A stretch of 64,000 nt of DNA from Echiichthys vipera (lineage: Eukaryota > Chordata > Actinopteri > Perciformes > Trachinidae): assembly GCA_963691815.1 (NCBI GenBank), contig OY829657.1:3347533-3411532 (forward strand). The letters run 5' to 3'. The first letter of the stretch is position 1, and each line of letters opens with the position of its first letter. The notes under the pieces were generated by a model. That model was not told the DNA's origin, made no database searches, and was given only the letters and a program-made list of their open reading frames with translations. Shown piece by piece: positions 1 through 9,861 of this stretch. Both the position numbers and the translations under genes were made by a program.

Positions 1-3000
1 AACCTTTGTCCTTTGAGTGTTTTTGTGTCTACATAGAAAGAAAACATGGCTGATGGGATTTGATATGCTGCTTTAGAGCAGTGTCTGGTTTACAACAATC
101 GTTACTTTAGTGCTTGTGGGGTTTCCTGAATAGAAACATGCTATCATTGGGACACTACAGACAGACTTTTTTCATGCCTCTTGAGACTAATATCAGAGTT
201 TGTGTTTAGCGATTTAACAGTCAACTGTTGAGCTCAATCTGAATAACTCTGAGACTGAGGAATACAGAAAGAGAAGCGAGTAACAGCATAGTATAAGGAA
301 CAATGGCTATGGCTCCAACAGTCCAAGCTCTCCTTGCCTGATGTCATGATATGTCAGCTAAGTAAGTCACCTGGACATGTCTCTTTCCAGGCTCTGATCC
401 ATGTGCCCAGGGACATGATTGCCAGCACATTTGTGAAAACAATGATGACTCGTACACATGCAAGTGTCGAGGGGGATATATTTTGAATTCAGACAAGAAA
501 ACATGCTCACGTAAGAACCCGAATGTTTCAAGAGTCCATTACTTTGACCCATGGTAGGTTATATTTCTGACTTCGTAAAGGGAGCCCATCAGATGTGGAA
601 GTGTTTATTTTCAGGTTCAGATAAATGTGACCAGGGACACGACTGTCAACACACCTGTGTCAGCACTGATGACTCGTTTGTCTGCAAGTGTCGAATGGGA
701 TATGTGTTGAATGCAGACCAGAAAACATGCTCACGTAAGAACCTTTGTCCTTTGAGTGTTTTTGTGTTTACATAGAAAGAAAACATGGCTCATGAGATTT
801 GATATGCTGCTTTAGAGCAGTGTCTGGTTTACAACAATCGTTACTTTAGTGCTCGTGGGGTTTCCTGAATAGAAACATGCTATCATTGTGAGGTTGTTGA
901 GGTATTTTGTACACTACAGACAGACTTTTTTCATGCCTCTTGAGACTAATATCAGAGTTTGTGTTTAGCGATTTAACAGTCAACTGTTGAGCTCAACCTG
1001 AATAACTCTGAGACTCAGGAATACAGAAAGAGAAGAGAGTAACCGCATAGTATAAGGAACAATGGCTATGGCTCCAACAGTCCAAGCTCTCCTTGACTGA
1101 TGTCATGATATGTCAGCTAAGTAAGTCACCTGGACATGTCTCTTTCCAGGCTCTGATCCATGTGCCCAGGGACATGATTGCCAGCACATTTGTGAAAACA
1201 ATGATGACTCGTACACATGCAAGTGTCGAGGGGGATATATTTTGAATCCAGACAAGAAAACATGCTCACGTAAGAACCCGAATGTCTCAAGAGTCCATTA
1301 CTTTGACCCATCGTAGGTTATATTGCTGACTTTGTAAAGTGAGCCCATCAGATGTGGAAGTCTTTATTTTCAGGTTCAGATACATGTGCCCAGGGACATG
1401 ACTGCCAACACATCTGTGTCAGCGATGATGACTCGTTTGTCTGCAAGTGTCGAATGGGATATGTGTTGAATGCCGACCAGAAAACATGCTCACGTAAGAA
1501 CCTGAACTTTTCAGGTAGACTTTATGTTTGTTCATTGGCACAGACTTTCCAGAAATCTAGTTACTGTATGTTTATAAATGAAACTTGAGGCCAGAGAGTT
1601 TGAGCCAATAGTCATGACTTCTACATTGTAAAAGAATTGATGGCTCATTTAAGTCTCGGCTGTGATGTGCTTGGCTGATGTGATTGGATTGAGTGTGTTA
1701 CATGTGGGAGCATCTGTTTTCAGGGTCAACTACATGTGCCCAGGGACATGACTGCCAACACACCTGTGTCAGCACTGATGACTCGTTTGTCTGCAAGTGC
1801 GGAATGGGATATGTGTTGAATGCAGACCAGAAAACATGCTCACGTAAGAACCCGGTCCTTACGATACGTATGTCTCAGTGCAGAAAAAGATATTTTGTGC
1901 CCCATCATGTTTTTAGATCAATGCTTTCAGTTCAAGTGTTAGCTGTGGAAGTGTTTGTTTTCAGGTTTGGACACATGTGACCAGGGACATGACTGCCAGC
2001 ATATTTGTGTCAAAAATGGGGATTCTTACCTTTGCAAATGTCCCGAAGGATATGTGTTGAATGCAGACCAGAAAACATGCTCACGTCAGGTTCTACCTAT
2101 ATACTGTATTTTATATTCATGTCAGTGTGCAGGGTTTTGGTTCCCCCTCGAAGTCTGTTATTTTTCTCATCTCATCTTTATCCGCTTATCCGGGGTCGGG
2201 TCGCAGGGGCAGCAGCTTTAGCAGGGGACCCCAAACTTCCCTTTCCCGGGCCACATTAACCAGCTCTAACTGGGGGATCCTGAGGCGTTCCCAGGCCAGT
2301 GTTGAGATCTAATCTCTCCACCTGGTCCTGGGTCTTCCCCGAGGCCTCCTCCCAGCTGGATGTGCCGGAAACACCTCCCTAGGGAGGCGCCCAGGGTTCA
2401 TCCTTACTAGGTGCCCGAACCACCTCAACTGACTCCTTTCAACGCAAAGGAGCAGCGGCTCTACTCCGAGTTCTCACCCTATCTCTAAGGGAGACTCCAG
2501 CCCCCCACCTGAGAAAACCCATTTCGACCGCTTGTACCCGTGACCTTGTTCTTTGGGTCCTGACCCAGCTTTCATAACCATAGGTGAGGGTAGGAACATA
2601 GATTGACTGGTAGATCCAGAGCTTTGCCTTCCAGCTCAGCTCTCTTTTCATCACAACGGTGCGGTAGAGCGACTGCAACACCGCCCCCGCTGCTCCGATT
2701 CTCCGGCCAAACTCACGCTCCATCGTCCCCTCACTCGTGAACCTGATCCCGACTTGAACTCCTTCACTTGGGGTCAGGACTCATTCCCTACTTGGAGTAA
2801 GCAATCCACCGGTTTCCTGTCTGTTATTTAGTCGTTAAAAATGCTTGAAGCATTACTGTATGCCTCAAGTTTAATTTGGACAGCAAGAGTTGGTGAAAGC
2901 ACTGTGCTGCGGACGCACATACATCAGCACTTGGAAGTTGCTCTAAATGATCATTCATTCATTCATTCATCTTCAACCGCTTATCCCGGGGTCGGGGTCG

Positions 3001-6000
3001 CGGGGGGGGGGGGGGGGGGGGCTGGAGCCAATCCCAGCTGACATCGGGCGTGAGGCGGGGTACACCCTGGACAGGACGCCAGTCTATCGCAGGACACATA
3101 GAGACGAACAGAGACAGACAACCATTCACACCTACGGGTGATTTCAGAGTCATCAATAAACCTAACACATGCACGTCTTTTGACTGTGGGGGGAAACCGC
3201 TCTAAATGATAAGAAAGTTAATTTTGAATTTATTTTGAATGAGCAGGAATTGGGGAGACTGGAACTGATGCACCTACACCTGTGGACCACATAGTCATGA
3301 CCCAAGTGTACATTTATTGGTGCCATTTTAAAAGCTCCAGGACAGGCTAAGTGCTTCTTGATGGCTATAATTCAGTTAAATCACTTACAAGTGTGAGTGT
3401 CTCTTTTCAGGTTCAGATAAATGTGCCCAGGGACACGACTGCCACCATGTTTGCATCAGCAGTGATGACTCTTACATATGCAAGTGTCAAATGGGATATG
3501 TGTTGAATGCAGACCAGAAAACATGCTCACGTAAGAACCCGGATCTTTTTGACTTGATATGCATGTCCAAGTGCACTGCCTACGATTTGATAAACTTGAT
3601 TAAATGCCTTTATAGTTTATTGAAATCAGTTTCAGCCAATCATAAGCATAACCAAGGAAGTTTGCTCTGGATGTTAGCTGTGGAAGTGTCTCTTTTCAGG
3701 TTCAGATGCATGTTCCCAGCATAACTGCCAACACATGTGTGTGGAAAATGGCAATTCTTACTCTTGTATGTGTCGTGAGGGATATGTGTTGAATGCAGAC
3801 CAGGAAACATGCTCACGTAAGAACCTAAGTTTAATCTGTACACTGTCTTTTGACGTTTATGTTGGTGCCCCACTAAATTCCAATATTAGATGTACTTGAT
3901 GAAATGCTACAAAAGCAATTAAATAGAGGATATTAATATCTTGCGACAATGGTGTTTCCCAAAAACACTGACCGAAGTTGATAAAGCAAGAGCTGGTGAG
4001 GCACTGTGATGTTAAGTTACTAATGAATGCGTGCCCATTGATGTGATTGAAGCACATTTGTATAAACAGTGATGACTCATACATCTGAAAGAACATGCTC
4101 ACGTTAGGACATTACTTTTAGAGTTGATGAGGATCTCAGAGTCATTATTTGAACCCATCGTAGGTCTTATTTCTTATTTTGATTGATGCAAATTGAGCCC
4201 ATCAGATGTGGAAGGGTCTCTTTTCACTTTCAGGTTCAGACACATGTGCCCAGGGACATGACTGCCAACATATTTGTGTCAGCACTGATGACTCGTTTGT
4301 CTGCAAGTGCCGAATGGGATATGTGTTGAATGCAGACCAGAAAACATGCTCACGTAAGAACCCGGTCCTTCCTAAGAGATTTTATGTCATTTCTTAGGTA
4401 TAGTGTATTAGATTTCCCTACAGTATCACTATGTTTTCCATTTTGTACACAGTCAGGTGCACTCCATATCGTCTTTTATAAGTAATGGCATTTACTAGCT
4501 TATTGGGAACAAGCTCAAACGGATGAACTGAGAGGAATGAAGTACTGTACATGACATGGGTGATGTTAACTGTTGAAAGGAAATTTGTCCAATCGAGTGG
4601 CTCTTAAAGTGAAATGCTGGCGTAAAATCATCCCAGGGTCTTCGTCGTCGTCTGCAAAAACACTCATCAAATAAGCCATACAGACAATTATTTTCGTGTA
4701 ACAACTATTAACGGAGAAATCCCGGATAGTCGCTGACAGTAATAATGTAATGTAATGCAGCAAACACTGATTAGCTCGAGGCAGCACCACTAATACAGCT
4801 CATGATAACACCAAACCTCTGCAGTAGCATGAGAAGAGTCCTTACACATTAATTGAAGCATCAACAACAAGAGTGTTTTGAAAGACTTACCTACTGGCCC
4901 CTGTACCAGCTCCTCTCATAGTAAAGTCCATTCATGTCAATTACCAAAGTCAATCCAAAAGGAAGGAGCCCATTGGCGCTTTGTTGTGTGTGTAGGGACT
5001 CTTCTCATGCTGCTGCAGAGATTCATTGTTATTTTGAGCAGTATTAGTGGTTAAAAAAGCCGCTTTAACGCCTTTATCGTGCTGCTCCATGCTAATCAGT
5101 GTTAGCTGCATTCGGCTGTTAGCGACTGTACCGGATTTCTCCGTTAATAGTTGTCACACCAAAAAATGTGTCTCTATGGCTGCCGAAAAAGACCCTGGGA
5201 GGATTTTATGCAGAAATTTCACTTGCTGGCGTTAGGCCTAGTCAGGAAAGAATCTGGACCTTTCCATTGTGTACACTGTCCGATGCTCTTCATATCTTTA
5301 GTAAGTCAGGACATTTAGCTCATAGTGAACAAGCTCGGACTGATGAACTGAGAGGGATGGAGTGATCATAGATTTCATGAACTGTTAAAAGGAAATGTGT
5401 CCAATCGAGGGGGTTCTCAAGTCAAGAGCTTCTTGACTGATGGTGTCAGGCCCAGTCAGATGTGGAAGTGTCTCTTTTCAGGATCGGATGCATGTGCCCA
5501 GGAACATGATTGCCAGCAGATTTGTGTCAACGGCAATAACAGCGATGACTCGTATATCTGCAAGTGTCATGTGGGATATGTATTGAATGCAGACCGGAAA
5601 ACATGCTCAAGTAAGAACCTGATTTGTTTTAAGGTGCATGTTTGTCTGTGGTGTGATCCAGCATCTCAGATATTTCATAAAGCACGACATTTTGGAGCTT
5701 CAAAGCATGGTTTACCAGACCACCAAAAGGTCCAACAAGGTCCAACTGTGTTGTAGACACACCACATCGATCCACCGTGCATAAGCAGGAGATAGAGACT
5801 GGGCATGTTGAGATGTATTGGTCACATCACTGAATCATCTCCTTCTTTTAAAGGGAACCGTGACTAAAGGCTCTGCAAACAGCTAAGTGATTGTTCTTGA
5901 TGTCATTAGACTAGGTTGCTGAGGTGTGAGCTTTCCTTTTCAGGTTCAGGTTTGGACGCATGTGCCCAGGGACATGACTGCCAGCACATTTGTGTCAACA

Positions 6001-9000
6001 ATGGGAACTCCTACATCTGCAAGTGTCGAGTGGGATACGTTTTGAACATGGATCAGAAAACATGCTCACGTGAGAAACTTCTTCCTTTCAACTAAAGATT
6101 GGTGCAGCACTTCAAGGTGGCTTGTGTTATTCCATATTAGCTCCAAAGACTTCTGCAACAAGAGCTGTTGAGGCACTTGTATTGTTGTACAGTCATGTTT
6201 GGGGAAGGGAGTCTAATGATTACCAAGAGCTTCTTGACCTTGAATTACTCAGATCAAGTCGGTTTGATGCAGGAGTGTTTCTTTCCAGGTTCAAATGCAT
6301 GTGCTCAGGGACATGACTGCCAGCATCTGTGTATCAACAACGGGGACTCTTACGACTGCAAGTGTCGAGTCGGATATGTGTTGAATGCAGACCAGAAAAC
6401 ATGCTCACGTAAGGATATTTTTCAACATGTATAAGACTGTCTATGTACTGAAACCCTTCAAGCTTTCCGATGTTTCGAATCAGTTCAAGCTTTAGGAATT
6501 TGTCACAGAACTGTATTGTGTTATTGCCTTGTGAGCTGTCTTGTACGTCTTGTGAAATGTTCCGGACTGGCACAAACGCACTGAAAGGTGTACGTGGAGA
6601 TGGTTTGAAATCCTCAGTGAAACCATGAGCAACCAAGTATCAACAGCTGACCAGGGGCTCCTTGAATACGCTTTCCTTATGAATCTCGAAGAGGCTTTAT
6701 CACAGAATGGTTGCACCATGAAGCCAATCTCAAACCATCCTATCTATACACGACAATTTAAGGTGAGAGTGTTTTTCAAATGTTATCTGTCTAGGCTTAC
6801 CATAAATCCACCGTCCAATATCTCCTTTACATCATGTCATATGTCACCTAGGCTTTGCCCCCTTAATTGTCTATAGGCTTGACCATTTTCCCATGCAGAG
6901 TCGTACTGAAATTAGTATTTTGTGGAAGCTGGCCTGGCAGTAAACAAGGACCCTGTGGTACATCTCTTACCCTGGTCTCATGGCGGTGCACTTTCTGCTA
7001 CTTCTGCGATAGCATCCACCTTGCAACATGGAAAATGGAGTGCAGGAGGCTATAGCACTGATGGTACTTCTTACTTCTTTCATGATGAAGAGATTAATCT
7101 GCATAGGGGGATATACTGGCTTCACCATTGGCTGTACCAGTTTTAGTATAACATGACAACCCACGAGTAGAGAAACTGCAAAGCTCTCCTTCTATTGAAG
7201 GCAGCCAATACTGTAGCAGCAAAGAATGGACTTTATCTATCTAAACAAACCCAGCTAGGTCTCTAAAGTGTGAAGCAATACCGGACCAGGTTAGGGTTTG
7301 CCATTAACTAGAAGAGGTTGTCCCAAATTGTGCATGTGTTGAACCTTTGTCCCTAAAGGGGCATATGTTGTCTGTTTCTTTGTCATGGTGACACAAATGC
7401 CCTTTTCAATATCACCTGCAGGGTTTTTAGTTGGGTCTAGATTTAACCCTTGATTGCAACCGCACTGCTTTAGTACTTTGTGATAGAACTGAAAAACAAA
7501 TTGGTTTAGCGTAACTGAAATGGTGAAAAGTCGTTCTTCTACATATTCCATGTGGTCTATACCAGTGGTTCTTGGACCTCCATGGTCCTTGAGGGAGATC
7601 CAGGGGGGCCTCTAGAAAAATGGGGAATAGTTTATGTCACTATTTAAGAAGTGAGCCCCATGTGAGCAAGAGTCATAAGAGTGACTATTCTCACCATAGG
7701 TTTCACCTGTCTCCAAAGATATCTCCTTAACTGTAGTTGACAACTATAGACCATCTTATCACTGTGACGTTGCTCAAACAACAATCACTTTCAGGTAGAC
7801 AACTGGCAACCAACAAGAAAAATATATATAGATGGACGTCCCTGATGTGAAATCTTATCCAATGGCCGTGTGACCGTACATGTATCAATTTAGGGGTTCG
7901 AAAAAGATTTAGAACCACTGTTCTGTACGCAGGCTGTACTGTTACATAGAGTCATATAGAAGCTCTTACTAACTGTCTACATACATGTAGTTGTCAGTGG
8001 ACTGCTGCAGGTTGGAACTTGGTCAAGCCTATGGCGCTGATAGGGGGCTTTAGAGTTAGCATACATTTGGGTTTTAATAATTATCAAAGTTATTATGCCT
8101 TTCATATATGTCTTTTTGCATTCTTTAGCTGTGGAGAAGTCTGCAGTTGACTGCAACCGAAGCTACTGTCCAAGGACAAGCAACACTCTTACTGATCCGG
8201 TCATTAACGGCACTGTTTATAGGAGCTTTTCTGTGCTGCTGGTTTAAGGAATGAGAGGCTTGTGATGGGAGCCCACAAGAACTTCGGCCCAAAACACATG
8301 GTTTTAATTGATTTGCCTGTCGTCTGTCATGATTGTATCTCTTTCAGTGATTTGGTCTTGTGTGTATATGTGAGTTTATTGCTTCAACGATTATTAACCT
8401 GTGTCCCCTTTGACTCTATCCACGCCTGACCTCAGTAACCGAGATCTCCCAGGTTGTGATTCACCAGCTGAAGCGATGGATTTCCTAATCTCACTCACAA
8501 AAGAAAAATATGATTGTATCTGATCTCTGCTTTATTGTTCAATCAATATCTATTATGCTTTGTTGCCATTAACAACAACGCCTGACTTTTATCTGATTTT
8601 GTCCAAAATGTTCTCATGTCGAACATCAACATCGAGTGTTTGGGGGAGGAACGTAAGATGAGCTTTGATGCCCTGAGCAGCCAAATGGAGTATTACAGAA
8701 ACTACACTAAACAGTGGAAAAACAACTCACCTTCTTTAACCTTTTCCATGTTTTTGTCCTTCTTTCAGAGGAAATGAGAAGTGAACTAACTCAAGATGCC
8801 TGCATGTGTGAAGCTCAGATTTTGTTCCAGAAAAAAGTGCAGTCAACCATTCAGGAGCTGAGCAGAAAACATATCCTTTTGCCCGCAAGTCTTAAAAGGA
8901 CGCACTGTTTTTCATTTGATACGAGATTTTCAGAATCAGAATCAGAAAACCTTTAATGTCCCTCAGACGGGGAAATTCTTTTGTCACAGCAGCAACAGAA

Positions 9001-9861
9001 TATGACAAAATAAGGTAAAAAACAGCAAAAATAAGCAATAAAGTTACATTTTAAAAAGGGAAGAAATAGACATAAAGGGCTGCACGGTGGTGTAGTGGTT
9101 AGCACTGACGCCTCACAGCGAGAAGGTTACAGATTTGAATCCCGGCTGGGGCCCTTCTGTGTGGAGTTTGCATGTTCTCCCCGTGTCTGCGTGGGTTTTC
9201 TCCGGGTACTCCGGTTTCCTCCCACAGTCCAAAGACGTGCAGGTGTTCGGTTCATTGATGACTCTAAATCACCCGTAGGTGTGAATGGTTGTCTGTCTCT
9301 GTTCGTCTCTATGTGTCCTGCGATAGACCCCGACCCCGGGATAAGCGGTTGAAGATGAATGAAGGAAGAAATAGAAATAGACATATATACATATTCACAG
9401 GATATAGTGCAGTTGTTCTTGTTTCATTTGTTTTGTAATAATAAATTAATATGAGTATATGTGACCAAATAGTGCACAAACCGAAGTGCCCATAGTACAG
9501 GATGAGGTCAGTAGTCTATTGGGAGCAGTGCTGATTGTAAAGTCTGACAGCAGCAGGAAGGAAGGACCTGCGATACCTCTCCTTCGCACACTGTTTACAA
9601 TTGTGATTGATATGTGAGAAAAATATGGTCGTTGTGCCTTTAAGAATGTTAGACATTTGTACTTGCTGGCTTCAATCGTTGCGTCTTCACCTATTCGTCC
9701 TTTTAATGTCTGTTGATTTGTAGTGGTGCCTTTTTAGAAATGTGATAATGAAGTGGTAATCATTACAACTACACCTTTTAATTCTATTCCCTTGACTCAT
9801 CCGTTCACTTGATGAACTTTCAGACAAAGTGGACCTGATCGAGGGCCAACAGCAATATTAA
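1..9861 (+). CDS. matn3: matrilin-3, 3' part of gene (partial, multi-exon)
   Basis: Matrilins are secreted cartilage-matrix adaptor proteins: a von Willebrand A domain, EGF-like repeats and a C-terminal coiled coil that oligomerises the chains. The window holds only the 3' part; the A domain and signal peptide lie to the left. Coding exons seen: 391-510, 615-734, 1150-1269, 1374-1493, 1724-1843, 1965-2084, 3411-3530, 3700-3816, 4234-4353, 5482-5610, 5944 (or 5950)-6069, 6289-6408 (EGF), then 8769-8870 and 9809-9861 (coiled coil). All EGF exons begin with the last two bases of a codon and end with its first base, so any number can join in frame. The CxC pair before the coiled coil and the absence of a second A domain fit matrilin-3, and adjacency to wdr35 supports the orthology. 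Human MATN3 has four EGF domains, so the array is expanded. Splice joins are inferred by eye. Confidence 0.88.
391..510 (+). CDS. matn3: matn3 EGF-like exon 1
   Basis: AG acceptor at 389-390, donor gtaag at 511. 120 nt encoding one EGF-like module with six cysteines (DPCAQGHDCQHIC, then TCKC, then KKTCS). Nearly identical to the exon at 1150-1269, differing in a residue near the end (ILNS versus ILNP). Confidence 0.87.
615..734 (+). CDS. matn3: matn3 EGF-like exon 2
   Basis: Acceptor tttcag before 615, donor gtaag at 735. Six cysteines; starts SDKCDQGHDC and carries the DDSFVCKCRMGY core shared with the exons at 1374, 1724 and 4234, which suggests recent duplication or gene conversion. Confidence 0.87.
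1150..1269 (+). CDS. matn3: matn3 EGF-like exon 3
   Basis: Acceptor ttccag before 1150, donor gtaag at 1270. This is the second copy of EGF exon 1, shifted by 759 bp along with its flanking introns. Confidence 0.87.
1374..1493 (+). CDS. matn3: matn3 EGF-like exon 4
   Basis: Acceptor tttcag before 1374, donor gtaag at 1494. Second copy of EGF exon 2, again shifted by 759 bp. Starts SDTCAQGHDC; six cysteines intact. Confidence 0.87.
1724..1843 (+). CDS. matn3: matn3 EGF-like exon 5
   Basis: Acceptor tttcag before 1724, donor gtaag at 1844. Starts STTCAQGHDC; the usual CKCRMGY is CKCGMGY here. Six cysteines intact. Confidence 0.87.
1965..2084 (+). CDS. matn3: matn3 EGF-like exon 6
   Basis: Acceptor tttcag before 1965. 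Starts LDTCDQGHDC and has KNGDSYLCKCPEGY in the core. The donor is gtcagg, not the gtaag of the other EGF exons, so splicing here may be weaker. A retroelement lies just downstream at 2164. Confidence 0.82.
2164..2818 (-). mobile_element. Rex/RTE-like LINE 3' fragment
   Basis: The minus strand encodes the end of a reverse transcriptase-type protein (VVMKRELSWKAKLWIYQSIY and TLTYGYESWV are seen, about 2440-2723). The plus-left end reads as a GATG-rich tail on the minus strand. It is flanked by a perfect 11-bp direct repeat, GTCTGTTATTT, at 2153-2163 and 2819-2829, so this is a 5'-truncated insertion. Assignment to Rex3/RTE is from memory of such C-termini. Confidence 0.75.
2952..3199 (-). mobile_element. 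tRNA-derived SINE, 5'-truncated
   Basis: Same family as the copies at 9077, 12547, 20714 and 22932. It begins with an ATTC-rich tail and holds a run of G about 3001-3020. A perfect 11-bp target duplication, CTCTAAATGAT, lies at 2941-2951 and 3200-3210. Confidence 0.8.
3411..3530 (+). CDS. matn3: matn3 EGF-like exon 7
   Basis: Acceptor tttcag before 3411, donor gtaag at 3531. Starts SDKCAQGHDCHHVC; six cysteines intact. Confidence 0.86.
3700..3816 (+). CDS. matn3: matn3 EGF-like exon 8 (one residue shorter)
   Basis: Acceptor tttcag before 3700, donor gtaag at 3817. 117 nt: the first loop reads SDACSQHNC, one residue fewer than its neighbours, and the end reads DQETCS. Six cysteines are kept. 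It is among the more diverged modules, so probably older. Confidence 0.85.
4030..4106 (+). pseudogene. decayed EGF exon relic in a matn3 intron
   Basis: The bases match the EGF exon pattern in order: a gtgccca segment, a catgattgccagcac-like segment with a TGC codon lost, the tgatgactc segment, then a jump of about 30 bases to aacatgctcacgt at the exon end. An in-frame TGA follows the tacatc segment, and the donor reads gttagg. The exon frame is therefore broken and it probably does not splice. Confidence 0.7.
4234..4353 (+). CDS. matn3: matn3 EGF-like exon 9
   Basis: Acceptor tttcag before 4234, donor gtaag at 4354. Core matches exons 2, 4 and 5 almost exactly. The preceding intron has a doubled pyrimidine/ttcac motif (ttttcactttcag). 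Confidence 0.86.
4550..5240. mobile_element. foldback element, copy 1
   Basis: The left arm (about 4590-4780, gcgtaaaatcatcccagggtc onward) reappears reverse-complemented in the right arm (about 5050-5232, ending gaccctgggaggatttta). A related element sits in wdr35 at 15066-15970. No transposase is visible. The centre matches around tgagaagagtcc and its complement. Class unknown. Confidence 0.65.
5482..5610 (+). CDS. matn3: matn3 EGF-like exon 10 (three residues longer)
   Basis: Acceptor tttcag before 5482, donor gtaag at 5611. 129 nt: the loop after the third cysteine reads VNGNNSDDSY, three residues longer than usual, with an NNS sequon that could be N-glycosylated. It ends TCA A instead of TCA C, so the junction codon becomes AGT (Ser) in place of Arg. 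Confidence 0.85.
5944..6069 (+). CDS. matn3: matn3 EGF-like exon 11 with tandem acceptors
   Basis: Two in-frame AG acceptors lie six bases apart (cag ending 5943 and cag ending 5949). Use of the first adds two residues (Ser-Gly) before LDACAQGHDC; the second gives the standard 120 nt. Donor gtgag at 6070. Six cysteines intact; core VNNGNSYICKCRVGY. Confidence 0.83.
6289..6408 (+). CDS. matn3: matn3 EGF-like exon 12 (last EGF)
   Basis: Acceptor ttccag before 6289, donor gtaag at 6409. Starts SNACAQGHDCQHLC; core NNGDSYDCKCRVGY. No further EGF exon is visible before the coiled-coil exon at 8769. Confidence 0.86.
6409..8768 (+). other. large matn3 intron before the coiled-coil exon
   Basis: No further EGF, A-domain or coiled-coil exon was found here. 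It contains a hAT-like miniature element at 7563-7920. An 83-codon open frame at 6625-6876 has no recognisable domain. Confidence 0.6.
7563..7920. mobile_element. hAT-like miniature element
   Basis: Ends are CAGTGGTTCTTGGACC and, inverted, AGAACCACTG. Flanking 8-mers gtctatac and ttctgtac match at six of eight positions, fitting a hAT target duplication. No transposase frame inside. Confidence 0.65.
8769..8870 (+). CDS. matn3: matn3 coiled-coil exon, first half
   Basis: Acceptor tttcag before 8769. Encodes a short linker (EMRSELTQ) then DACMCEAQILFQKKVQ, which matches the matrilin tail: two cysteines that can form inter-chain disulphides, followed by heptads. The reading ends AGC AGA AAA C at 8870, where the intron begins with ATATCCTT. 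If read through, the frame would run on without heptads, so the exon boundary is supported by the splice signal and by the protein pattern. Confidence 0.82.
8930..9600 (-). mobile_element. LINE 3'-UTR-like fragment, interrupted by a SINE
   Basis: The segment tttaatgtccctcagacggg (8951) and the later cagcagcaggaaggaaggac (about 9550) are typical of fish LINE 3' UTRs, read on the minus strand. The SINE at 9077-9365 interrupts it. Family assignment is from memory. Confidence 0.45.
9077..9365 (+). mobile_element. tRNA-derived SINE inside the AT-AC intron
   Basis: The head has a tRNA-like A box (ggtgtagtggttagcac) and a degenerate B box (gatttgaatccc), followed by the family body and a GAATGAA-type tail. 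The aagaaatag motif flanks both ends (9061 and 9366), consistent with a target duplication. An internal deletion removes the segment between gatagac and cccgaccccggg. Confidence 0.78.
9809..9861 (+). CDS. matn3: matn3 last coding exon, coiled-coil end and stop
   Basis: Starts after the AC acceptor at 9807-9808. Encodes DELSDKVDLIEGQQQY then TAA at 9859-9861. The Leu/Val/Ile spacing continues the coiled coil of the previous exon. An alternative reading using the AG ending 9823 (tttcag) would start ACAAAG and shift the frame, so the AC acceptor is preferred. AATAAA hexamers at 10701, 10954 and about 11036 are possible polyadenylation signals. Confidence 0.77.

Larger units (their letters stand above)
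1..1493 (+). repeat. 759-bp tandem duplication carrying two EGF exons
   Basis: Bases 1-734 align with 740-1493, including introns. EGF exons 1 and 2 reappear as 3 and 4 at a 759-bp offset. The left introns differ by a 20-bp block near 887-910 and by few substitutions, so the event is recent. Confidence 0.85.
8871..9808 (+). other. AT-AC (U12-type) intron in the matn3 coiled coil
   Basis: The donor ATATCCTTTT at 8871 is a perfect U12 AT-AC 5' splice site. Near the other end, TCCCTTGACT (9787-9797) differs at one position from the U12 branch consensus, with branch A at 9795, and the intron ends TTCAC at 9808, 13 bases on. A conserved AT-AC intron splitting the coiled coil is known for matrilin genes. 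Joining AAA-C to TT-GAT gives KLDELSDKVDLI, a continuing heptad pattern. A SINE and a LINE tail have inserted inside the intron. Confidence 0.82.

Noticed and set aside
6625..6876. 83-codon frame in the large matn3 intron
   Set aside because: No recognised domain and no splice context joining it to the EGF or coiled-coil exons.
9824..9861. AG acceptor at 9823 for the last matn3 exon
   Set aside because: It would break the frame and the heptads, whereas the AC acceptor keeps both.
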